Assembly: GCA_030652345.1 (NCBI GenBank)
Contig: JAUSAU010000025.1
Location: 1-15,874, forward strand
Source: Coriobacteriia bacterium
GTDB taxonomy: Bacteria > Actinomycetota > Coriobacteriia > Anaerosomatales > PALSA-660
DNA length: 15,874 bases
Reading direction: 5' to 3'
A program made the position numbers and the translations under genes. Each line of letters begins with the position of its first letter. Position 1 is the stretch's first letter. The notes under the pieces were generated by a model. That model saw only the letters and a list, made by a program, of their open reading frames with translations. It was not told the DNA's origin and did not search any database. This document shows, piece after piece, positions 1 through 6,396 of this stretch.

Positions 1-553
1 CGCCGAGCGCGGTGCCGAAGAACGCGGTGGCGAGCGAGCCGGCATTGCAGTGGGTCAGTATGCGGCAGTCATCGGGAAGCAGCGCCGCGCCGTTCTCACC
101 GATACGGCGGTTGCGCTGCTCGTCCTCCTCCTGCATGGCGATCGCCTCGTCGATGATGAGCTGGCGCAGCTCCTCGAGCGGAAGGTCGGCGTTGTCGCGG
201 GCGAGGGTGCGCATACGCTCGGCGCCCCAGAAGAGGTTGACGGCCGTTGGGCGGGTCGCCGTGATCTCCGAGGCCACGAAGTCGAGTGCCTCGAGGAACT
301 CGTGACGGTCCTCGATCTCGTCGGACTCGTTGGCGACCCACAGCGCCATGCCGAGAGCGGCGGCGACACCGAGGGCGGGCGCTCCGCGGACAGCCATGCC
401 CGAGATCGCCTGACACACGCCGTCGTAGAGGTTGCAGACCAGGACGTCGCCGGCGAGCGGCAGGCGGGACTGGTCGATCATGTAGACGGCGGGCAGGCCG
501 GTCGTCTCGTCGACCTGCCACCAGATGGTGCGCGGGATGTCGCTGACTGCCAT
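1..553 (-). CDS. mtnA: S-methyl-5-thioribose-1-phosphate isomerase, N-terminal part (cut by window edge)
   Basis: This enzyme isomerises 5-methylthioribose-1-phosphate to methylthioribulose-1-phosphate in cytoplasmic salvage of methylthioadenosine, a by-product of S-adenosylmethionine use. The 184 visible residues show the family's N-terminal signatures: an early YMIDQSRLP stretch (24-32), MAVRGAPALGVAAALG (53-68), RPTAVNLFWGAERM (101-114) and the THCNAG motif (167-172) carrying the conserved active-site cysteine. About half of a normal protein of roughly 350 residues is present; the rest, including the catalytic aspartate, lies off the left edge. The ATG start is preceded by a strong GGAGGG site about four bases away. 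It reads away from the secreted-protein genes, so it is not co-transcribed with the glycan operon. Identity is firm from the motifs; the homologous ribose-1,5-bisphosphate isomerase and eIF2B-like proteins are less likely because the RGAPA and THCNAG context is of MtnA type. Confidence 0.93.
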   Translation of the reverse strand, partial: MAVSDIPRTIWWQVDETTGLPAVYMIDQSRLPLAGDVLVCNLYDGVCQAISGMAVRGAPALGVAAALGMALWVANESDEIEDRHEFLEALDFVASEITATRPTAVNLFWGAERMRTLARDNADLPLEELRQLIIDEAIAMQEEDEQRNRRIGENGAALLPDDCRILTHCNAGSLATAFFGTALG

Positions 554-593
554 GGGACCCTCCGGGAACGGTTCGCGGTTACCTGAGCAGCCA

Positions 594-616
594 GTGTCCC
601 GCAAGCGTGTCCCGCA
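594..616. repeat. Tandem direct repeat GTGTCCCGCA x2 upstream of mtnA
   Basis: GTGTCCCGCA occurs perfectly at 594-603 and 607-616, start-to-start spacing 13 bp. The pair is bracketed by an inverted hexamer, CCTGAG at 582-587 and CTCAGG at 622-627. It lies 41-63 bases upstream of the mtnA start, in the only stretch that can hold an mtnA promoter if the 640-670 hairpin terminates the upstream gene. This could be a tandem operator, but the spacing is not a helical multiple of 10.5 and no regulator is identified. Confidence 0.35.
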
Positions 617-639
617 TACAACTCAGGAGCGGGAACGAA

Positions 640-670
640 GCGCGCCCCCGCGAGATTAGCCGGGGCGCGC
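640..670 (-). terminator. Hairpin after the lectin/propeller gene
   Basis: A perfect 9-bp GC stem, GCGCGCCCC at 640-648 pairing with GGGGCGCGC at 662-670, with a 13-nt loop, sits 36 bases beyond the stop codon of the minus-strand secreted lectin gene. Read in that direction it is followed by TTCGTTCCC, a weak pyrimidine-rich tail rather than a true U-tract. It is the likely intrinsic terminator isolating mtnA from the secreted-protein genes. Confidence 0.5.
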
Positions 671-705
671 GGAGAGACCCGCAGGTAGCGGAGGCGAACC
701 TCGCG

Positions 706-3700
706 TCACCGCACCCAGAAGTAGCGCGATCCCGACACGTCAGGCTCGTGCCCCGCGTGCGCGTGGATCGCGACGAGCTTCCAGCGACCGGCGAGCGGGA
801 AGCTGACGTAGTCGGCGTACTTCGATTGGTGACCGGCGCGAGTGCGGGTCGCCGGCATGGCGACGGTCTTGCGCAGGACCCAGACGCCCTTCTCCATCCT
901 GTAGCAGCGGAGGGTGACGGCGTGGCTGCCCGCGGCGTGCCGCGCGCCCAGGTACCCGTAGACGAGCGTCTTGCGGTTCCGCGGCGCGATCCACCGCGTC
1001 CACGGCCGACCGACGCCCGTGCCGCTCGGCGCCAGCAGCGCCGGCGTGAGCCGGGCCACGAAGACATCGGAGGACCCGTTGGTGTCGTCGCCCACGATGT
1101 TCTCGGCCTCGGATACATAGCTCAGCGTCAGTCCGTCGCTGCTGATGTCGGGATCGTACGAGTCGTCGAGCGTGGATGTCTTGGCCTGCGTGAGCGAGGC
1201 GATGGTCGTCACGCCGCGCACCATGTCGCGAACGTAGATGTCGGCGCTGTCGTTGACGTCCCCCGCCACCAGCGGGGCAATCGAGCTGAACGCCACGTAC
1301 CGTCCGCTTCCGCTGATGCTCGGCGTCCAGGCACCCACTGGAACGCCGCCTGCCCCGACGGAGACCGCCACCGTGCGGCCCGCGACGCGGTCGCGAACGA
1401 AGACGTCGTACGCCCGGTTGGTGTCGCCCGCAGTGAGCGTCGTGCCGTTCGAGGCGAACGCCACGAAGCGGCCGTCATCCGAGATCGACGGATCGACGCT
1501 GTCGATCGGGATCTCGTCGCCGCCGTCGCTCAGGCTGACCCGCGTGGTCTCACCGGTCGCGGTGTCGTGGACGAAGACATCGGCGCCCTCGTTGGTGTCC
1601 CCGGACACGAGGTTCGACGCATTGGACTCGAACGCGATGAAGCGACCGTCGGCGCTGATCGAGGGATACACGGACCGCGCATCCCCTGTCGCGCCTGCGG
1701 AAGAGACGCTCACACGCCTGATGGAACCGGTCACCATGTCCTTGAGGTAGACGTCGGAGACGTCGTTGGTGTCGCTGGTCTCCAGGCTCACGTCTGAGAC
1801 GAAAGCGACGTAACGCCCGGTGGCACTCATCACGGGGTCGTAACTGCTTCCCTTGGCCTGCAGCCCGGATGCCGTGAGGCTGATGCGCGTAGTGATGCCG
1901 GTGTTCATGTCGCGGTAGAAGACGTCGCTCGCCCTGTTCGTATCCCCGCCCATGGACGGAACGGCGAACGCGCCGGACCCGACGAGGCCGTTCGGACTCA
2001 GGCCCCCGATCAGGTTGCTCGCCCAGTCGGCGAAGACCACGTAGCGGCCGTCCGCGCTCACGTCGGCGCCGCTGTCGCCGCCGTCGATCGGGTCGATGCT
2101 GGCCTGACTCCCGATCCCCATGCTCACATAGCTGATCGCACCGGTCGACGTGTCCTTGAGGTACCAATCCTGGCCCCCCGTGGAACCGCCACTGCTGTTC
2201 GTGTCCTCAGGTGCGAACTTGTTACCGGTGTAGAAGACGACCCAGCGGCCGGTCGGCGAGACGAAGCCCTGAAGGCTGTCGCGCATGTTGCCTTCCGCGT
2301 CGACGCCCTGAGCGCCGGTCGCACTGACGCTCGCGCGCACTGTGCGGTTCACGCGCGTTGCCGCGATCGGCGGCGGGAGCACCTTCAGCGTCTTGATCGC
2401 CGGCGCACTCCACGCGATGCCGTCGAAGACGGAGAACTCGATCTGCCGCGTCACACCACTGACTTGGCCGCGGTACCCGATACCTCGGAGCCACGACTGA
2501 TAGGTGGCGAGCGTCGCGGGCTCCGCTAATGTGAGGACCGTCTCGGTCGCGGAATCGGTGCCGTAGCCGTAGATCCGCTCACGCCCATACATCGGGTTGA
2601 GGATCCGGACGCGAGCGCCCTGAAACAACGTGTCGTACGCGTCCGTGACCGTGAGCCCCGGAGCGACGTCCGCGTGGAAGTTCACGTACGCGTTCGTGAT
2701 GGCGGGCTGCGGGTTCACGACGGCGGGGACATAGCCCACCGGCACGGCGGTCTCGATGACCAGGGCGGTCGTCGAGACGCCCCGCACCAAGTACGCCTTG
2801 CGGCCCGAAGCGGGCGCGGTGTACGTGACACTCACGCTGCCGTCGGCACCCGTGATGACGGTGTCCGTGGCGAGCGTGCCCCCCGCAGGGGCCGTGAGCT
2901 TGAGCGTCTCGCCAGGCACGGGTGTGCCGGTGGCGGTGCGTGCGGTGTAGGTGAGTGTGGCGGTGCCGCCGAGCGGGACGAGGGCCGGCGAGACGCTGGC
3001 CTCGACCGCCGCCACATCCATGACGTAGTCGATGGCGTTGTGATCGAAGAACGGCGGCATACGGTGCTCGGCGCTCTCGAACTGCCACTCGAGGATCTCG
3101 TGGGTCTGGGACTCGCCGCCGGTGGCAGCGGTGAAGCCCACGTACATGTCGCCCTCTGTCTGGCCGGAGGGAAGCACCTGGTAGCCGCTCACCGAGATGA
3201 GGTCGGTGGTGGGGCGCGAGTCGTACGGGCTGATCTTCACGTAGATCGCGTTCTCGCTGGTGTAGTCGATCCATACGTAGCGGATGTCGCCGTTGTTCAG
3301 TTCCAGGCCGGGATCGTAGTTCTGCCACGGATACGGGTGGTGAGTCGTACCGTACAGATCGACGTCGACGTGGTTGTCGCTGTTGTCCCAGTCATTCTGG
3401 TACGTGTCGAACTCAACGGCGAGCGAGGTACCGGGCGTCCCGTCGTATCCGAGTCCCCCGCCGCCGCCGCTCGTCGTCCCGGCACCCGAGCGAACGACGA
3501 AGGCCATGCCGTCCGCGCCGTCGCTCGACATGCGGAATGCGAAGTGGGTGCTGAACGACCCCTTCTGCTTCAGATGGACCTTCTGGCCGATGAACGCGGT
3601 GCCGATGCTGTCGCCCTCGTCCGGCGTCAGCTGCAGGACCTTCCCCTCTACGGTGGCGTCGCCCTCAAGAACGAGTCCCGCCAGTGCCGCGGAGTCGAAG

Positions 3701-3852
3701 GAGTCGTACGCCGCCGCGATGTGCTCGGTGGTCATCACCCCGGCGGATGCGGTGACCGGCACGGCGAACGCACCGGCGATGGCCAACACGATCGTGATGA
3801 TCGCCGCTCGCCTGAAGGTTGTGCCGACACGTGCGCGCAAGATGCGTTCCAT
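706..3852 (-). CDS. Secreted L-type lectin / Ig-like / cadherin-like / seven-repeat beta-propeller protein
   Basis: This is a 1048-residue exported protein of unknown specific function. Residues 1-38 form a signal peptide (Arg-rich n-region, hydrophobic 17-31, cleavage probably near TASAG). Residues 45-262 resemble L-type (legume-like) lectins, with GGLGYDGTPGTSLAVEFDTYQN (start at residue 132) and the nearby DNSDNHVDVD, the region that binds metal and sugar in the family. An Ig-like domain covers about 283-373. A cadherin-like domain with ATLATYQSWLRGIGY follows at about 380-492. Seven PD40/TolB-like propeller repeats fill about 530-935, each with DGR-YVAF-like and DTNxxxDVF-like motifs. A beta-rich module, 945-1048, ends SGSRYFWVR and resembles the end of the neighbouring protease. 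There is no LPXTG, SLH domain or C-terminal membrane helix. The ATG at 3852 gives an intact signal peptide and has a GGGGG site about eight bases upstream. It follows the protease gene by 115 bp on the same strand. A role in binding extracellular or self glycan is inferred only. Confidence 0.88.
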   Translation of the reverse strand: MERILRARVGTTFRRAAIITIVLAIAGAFAVPVTASAGVMTTEHIAAAYDSFDSAALAGLVLEGDATVEGKVLQLTPDEGDSIGTAFIGQKVHLKQKGSFSTHFAFRMSSDGADGMAFVVRSGAGTTSGGGGGLGYDGTPGTSLAVEFDTYQNDWDNSDNHVDVDLYGTTHHPYPWQNYDPGLELNNGDIRYVWIDYTSENAIYVKISPYDSRPTTDLISVSGYQVLPSGQTEGDMYVGFTAATGGESQTHEILEWQFESAEHRMPPFFDHNAIDYVMDVAAVEASVSPALVPLGGTATLTYTARTATGTPVPGETLKLTAPAGGTLATDTVITGADGSVSVTYTAPASGRKAYLVRGVSTTALVIETAVPVGYVPAVVNPQPAITNAYVNFHADVAPGLTVTDAYDTLFQGARVRILNPMYGRERIYGYGTDSATETVLTLAEPATLATYQSWLRGIGYRGQVSGVTRQIEFSVFDGIAWSAPAIKTLKVLPPPIAATRVNRTVRASVSATGAQGVDAEGNMRDSLQGFVSPTGRWVVFYTGNKFAPEDTNSSGGSTGGQDWYLKDTSTGAISYVSMGIGSQASIDPIDGGDSGADVSADGRYVVFADWASNLIGGLSPNGLVGSGAFAVPSMGGDTNRASDVFYRDMNTGITTRISLTASGLQAKGSSYDPVMSATGRYVAFVSDVSLETSDTNDVSDVYLKDMVTGSIRRVSVSSAGATGDARSVYPSISADGRFIAFESNASNLVSGDTNEGADVFVHDTATGETTRVSLSDGGDEIPIDSVDPSISDDGRFVAFASNGTTLTAGDTNRAYDVFVRDRVAGRTVAVSVGAGGVPVGAWTPSISGSGRYVAFSSIAPLVAGDVNDSADIYVRDMVRGVTTIASLTQAKTSTLDDSYDPDISSDGLTLSYVSEAENIVGDDTNGSSDVFVARLTPALLAPSGTGVGRPWTRWIAPRNRKTLVYGYLGARHAAGSHAVTLRCYRMEKGVWVLRKTVAMPATRTRAGHQSKYADYVSFPLAGRWKLVAIHAHAGHEPDVSGSRYFWVR

Positions 3853-3889
3853 GGCGTAGCCCCCGATTCCCGAATTCAGTCCCTCGTCA

Positions 3890-3908
3890 CGGCGCCTCCC
3901 ACGCGCCG
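3890..3908 (-). other. Hairpin in the gap between the protease and lectin genes
   Basis: CGGCGC at 3890-3895 pairs with GCGCCG at 3903-3908 around a 7-nt loop, in the 115-bp space between the two minus-strand secreted-protein genes, about 40 bases upstream of the lectin-protein start. There is no U-tract, so it may be a weak terminator or attenuator, an RNA-stability element, or chance at this GC. A second, weaker dyad (CTGTA 3916-3920, TACAG 3940-3944) lies further upstream. Confidence 0.3.
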
Positions 3909-3967
3909 CACACCACTGTACGGGATAGGGACGTTTCGATACAGAGGGGCCGGACTCGGTGCCGCGG

Positions 3968-6109
3968 TCAGCGCACCCTGATGGTCCGCCATCCGGAGAA
4001 TGCTGAGAGGTGGCGCGTGTCGTACGGCGCGTATGCGCGGACGCGGTACGTCCCGGCGCGCAGCCGGATCCGATACGACCACGATCCGGTCGATGTCGTC
4101 CTGACCGACGCGTTACGCACCGTACGCCACGAACGGCCCGACCTGATCTGGATCGTGACGCGCACGGTTGTCTTGTGACCTGGACTGACTGCTCCGACGA
4201 ACGTGGCCGAGATGTGATGCGAGTAGCGGCCGGAGACCCGCGGCGTGCGCAGCACCGGCGAGGACGCGTAGCCCCAGCTCAGGACGGCGCGGCCCCAAGC
4301 GCCAGCTTGCCCACCAAGTTGGATCCGGTAGATCGTGCCCGCACTGGCCGTGAAGCCGACAATGCTCGCAGTTCCACCGTCACCGTCATCGTCCGAAGCA
4401 ACCTCAGAGAGTGCGCCCAGCGTGCTACCCGTGTAGACACCGAGAACGGTGTCGAAATCGCTTCCCGTTGTGGCGAAGTAGACCGCCCCGTCGCGGGGGG
4501 CCTGCCACTCGTACCACAGCGACGACCCGATTGCCGGATCCGCGACGGGCGCCGGCTCGGCGAACTGCATCGTGGCGCCATCGATATACGCCGCATGGCT
4601 CCCGAACGCCTCCGTGAGCACCGATCCCGAGAACGCGTCCCCGGGCATCATTGTCGAGATGCTCGCCGTCATGGTGGCGGCGCTGTCACTGATGGCCTGG
4701 ACATTCAGCTTCGAGTCGACACCGAGGTAGGTCCGGGAGTCAGGGACGGTCGAGACGCTGAAGACGCGCTGGTCGCCGCTGCCGGGGAACGGGTCCTCGA
4801 GCCCTCCGCGATTCTCAGGGAAGTCCATGTGCTGGATTCCGCCCGCCTCTTCGAGGTCCACCAGCTTGTGGTTCTCGTCGTTGTTGTTCGCCTGGTTCTC
4901 GTCGATGTGCCAGATGAGCAGACCGGCGCCGGGGAGACCGGCGTCGGTACCGTACAGCTGGCGGTTCTCGATCAGCCAGTACTCCTTGGTGGACGTGGCG
5001 CCGCGCGGGTAGACCTTCCATGCGCCCGTGCGCGATGCTCCGGACCTGGATAGCGAGACGGTCATCGACTCCGAGGCGGTCTGTGGTTGCAGCCAGCCGA
5101 GCTGCGCCGCCGACCACGCGTCGAGTCGAGTCGGGCAGTCTCCAGGCTTCAGTATCCCGGCCCAGTCGCCACCGGACATCAGACTCCAGTCGCCCACGCC
5201 CTCGCTGGTGAGGTCGGTGTCGTAGAGATCGGGCAGGCCGAGGATGTGGCCGAACTCGTGAGCGTAGACTCCGATGGTCATGTCGCCCGGAGCCACCCAG
5301 TACTCGGGCTCGGTGGAGTAGCCGGAGATCCGCACCCCGTCCCGCGTGACGGTCCCGAACAGTGACCACGCGTGGGACCAGATGTGCCCGGTGAGCAGGC
5401 TGCTGTACTCCGCCCCTTCGCCGGCATGGACGATCACGAGGTTGTCGACGACACCGTCACTGTTGCCGTCGTACTTCGAGAAGTCGATGTAGGGGTCGGC
5501 GGCGGCGAGCGCGTCCGCCACCATCCCCTGGGAGTTCCGCGGATAGAAACCCTGCCCGTACGCATCCCCGGCGTAGTAGGACAGGGTCTGCGGAAGGCGG
5601 ATCCATCCGACAGTCGACGGTGCGTCGTAGGTGACGACATCCACCAGGCCGCGCTGTGTCGGCGTCCCGTACGACGCCTCCCGGTAATAGCCTCGCACGC
5701 TCGCCGGGCCGTAGACGTCGGCGAAGATGAGAGAGTCGAAGAACGACGGTGCCACCTGGGCGGGATGATCCGAGAAGTCCACGAGCAGGACGAGGGTTTT
5801 GAGCACGCCGCCGCTCACTGAGTCGCCGACGCCCGCCGCACCCTTGGCGGGCGCACCGGTCCGATGGGGACGCGCGGGCCGGTTCACGCCCCGGGCGAGC
5901 GCCGAGCGGTCGATGTCGGCGAGGCGCGCTGCGAGTGCGGGATCGCGGGCGATCTGGCGGACGAGGAGCGGCCCGGGGGAGTTCGCGAACGCGGCAACCG
6001 GCTGGAAGACCGCCACAGCCGTCAGGAGGGCTATCGATGCCGACGCGATCCGACGGAGGGGTCCAGCCCTGCCCTGCGAGTACGATCCTCGAGCGTCCGT
6101 ACCGCGCAT
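3968..6109 (-). CDS. Secreted M6-family (immune inhibitor A-like) zinc metalloprotease with PPC domain
   Basis: This is a 713-residue exported peptidase. A twin-arginine-free signal peptide occupies about residues 1-42 (hydrophobic core 22-40). A presumed propeptide covers about 45-100. The catalytic region, about 100-480, carries the zinc motif HEFGHILGLPD at 284-294, with catalytic Glu285 and the HExxHxxGxxD arrangement of M6 enzymes. The downstream SLMSGGDW (Met311) is a plausible Met-turn. DGNSDGVVD (214-222) looks like a calcium loop. Residues 490-612 resemble the bacterial pre-peptidase C-terminal (PPC) domain, with FDTVLGVYTG and the acidic DDDGDGG. An Ig-like beta module, about 617-713, ends SGWRTIRVR. 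The ATG start has GAAGGG seven bases upstream. It reads away from the flippase gene and precedes the lectin gene on the same strand; co-transcription is possible. Its substrate is unknown. M6 members degrade extracellular proteins or process surface proteins. Confidence 0.92.
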   Translation of the reverse strand: MRGTDARGSYSQGRAGPLRRIASASIALLTAVAVFQPVAAFANSPGPLLVRQIARDPALAARLADIDRSALARGVNRPARPHRTGAPAKGAAGVGDSVSGGVLKTLVLLVDFSDHPAQVAPSFFDSLIFADVYGPASVRGYYREASYGTPTQRGLVDVVTYDAPSTVGWIRLPQTLSYYAGDAYGQGFYPRNSQGMVADALAAADPYIDFSKYDGNSDGVVDNLVIVHAGEGAEYSSLLTGHIWSHAWSLFGTVTRDGVRISGYSTEPEYWVAPGDMTIGVYAHEFGHILGLPDLYDTDLTSEGVGDWSLMSGGDWAGILKPGDCPTRLDAWSAAQLGWLQPQTASESMTVSLSRSGASRTGAWKVYPRGATSTKEYWLIENRQLYGTDAGLPGAGLLIWHIDENQANNNDENHKLVDLEEAGGIQHMDFPENRGGLEDPFPGSGDQRVFSVSTVPDSRTYLGVDSKLNVQAISDSAATMTASISTMMPGDAFSGSVLTEAFGSHAAYIDGATMQFAEPAPVADPAIGSSLWYEWQAPRDGAVYFATTGSDFDTVLGVYTGSTLGALSEVASDDDGDGGTASIVGFTASAGTIYRIQLGGQAGAWGRAVLSWGYASSPVLRTPRVSGRYSHHISATFVGAVSPGHKTTVRVTIQIRSGRSWRTVRNASVRTTSTGSWSYRIRLRAGTYRVRAYAPYDTRHLSAFSGWRTIRVR

Positions 6110-6396
6110 GCGGATCCCTTCGTGAGTGACGACCGACGTGCAGCGAGCACGTGCAGGGACTACCTACCCGAGAGTGGTATCGGACTGCAAGCCTCATGCC
6201 TGAACCGTGGGGAGACGAGAGGGGCGGTTCGAGATCGAGGGGCGCGCGAAGGCCCCGCACTCGGACTCCCTCGAGTGTCATGGCCCGAATGACAGCTTGC
6301 CCACGGACGCGGCATCCCATATCCGCCGTGAGATACAATCCGCCCGTCGATACGCGGATACACTGTCGACCATTGATCCGATCAGAAGGCCGAGGC
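6110..6396. promoter_or_regulatory. Divergent control region between metalloprotease and flippase genes
   Basis: These 287 bp hold the start regions of two divergent units and no convincing gene. Towards the flippase there is a TACAAT (6334-6339) that could be a -10 box without a good -35, and TTGCCC (6297-6302) 17 bp before TATCCG. Towards the protease, TTGCAG and TAGGTA are spaced 18 bp on the minus strand, a weak match. Near the protease start, ACGTGC (6136-6141) and GCACGT (6147-6152) form a 6-bp stem, and ACGTGCAG is repeated at 6136 and 6149. No known riboswitch core was recognised by eye. Confidence 0.35.
6276..6294. promoter_or_regulatory. Operator-like palindrome TGTCAT-N7-ATGACA
   Basis: This is a perfect 6-bp inverted repeat with a 7-bp centre (19 bp overall), of the size and symmetry typical of sites bound by dimeric helix-turn-helix regulators. 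It abuts the TTGCCC that could be a flippase -35 and sits about midway between the two divergent start codons, so one protein could control either direction. No regulator gene lies in the window. Confidence 0.35.

Noticed and set aside
607..1797. Long plus-strand open frame (396 codons) opposite the lectin/propeller gene
   Set aside because: It is antisense to a gene with clear domains, has no recognisable motifs or ribosome binding site, and has the Arg/Ala/Gly/Val-rich composition of a GC-driven shadow frame. The same applies to frames at 2674-3981 and 4010-5053.
1048..2265. DNA tandem repeat array
   Set aside because: The periodicity is at the protein level (propeller blades). The DNA copies are too diverged to count as a nucleotide repeat array, and no CRISPR-like repeats are present anywhere in the window.
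6151..6396. N-terminal extension of the flippase to the ATG at 6151
   Set aside because: The extra 82 residues are Arg/Pro-rich, unlike any flippase, and cover the likely promoter and dyad. GTG at 6397 fits the family N-terminus and the ribosome binding site.
6110..6396. Possible cyclic-di-GMP (GEMM) or other riboswitch upstream of the secreted protease
   Set aside because: GGTAGGTAG on the minus strand looked suggestive, but the GEMM core elements (GCAAAC and GGGACGCAAAG-like segments) are not present.
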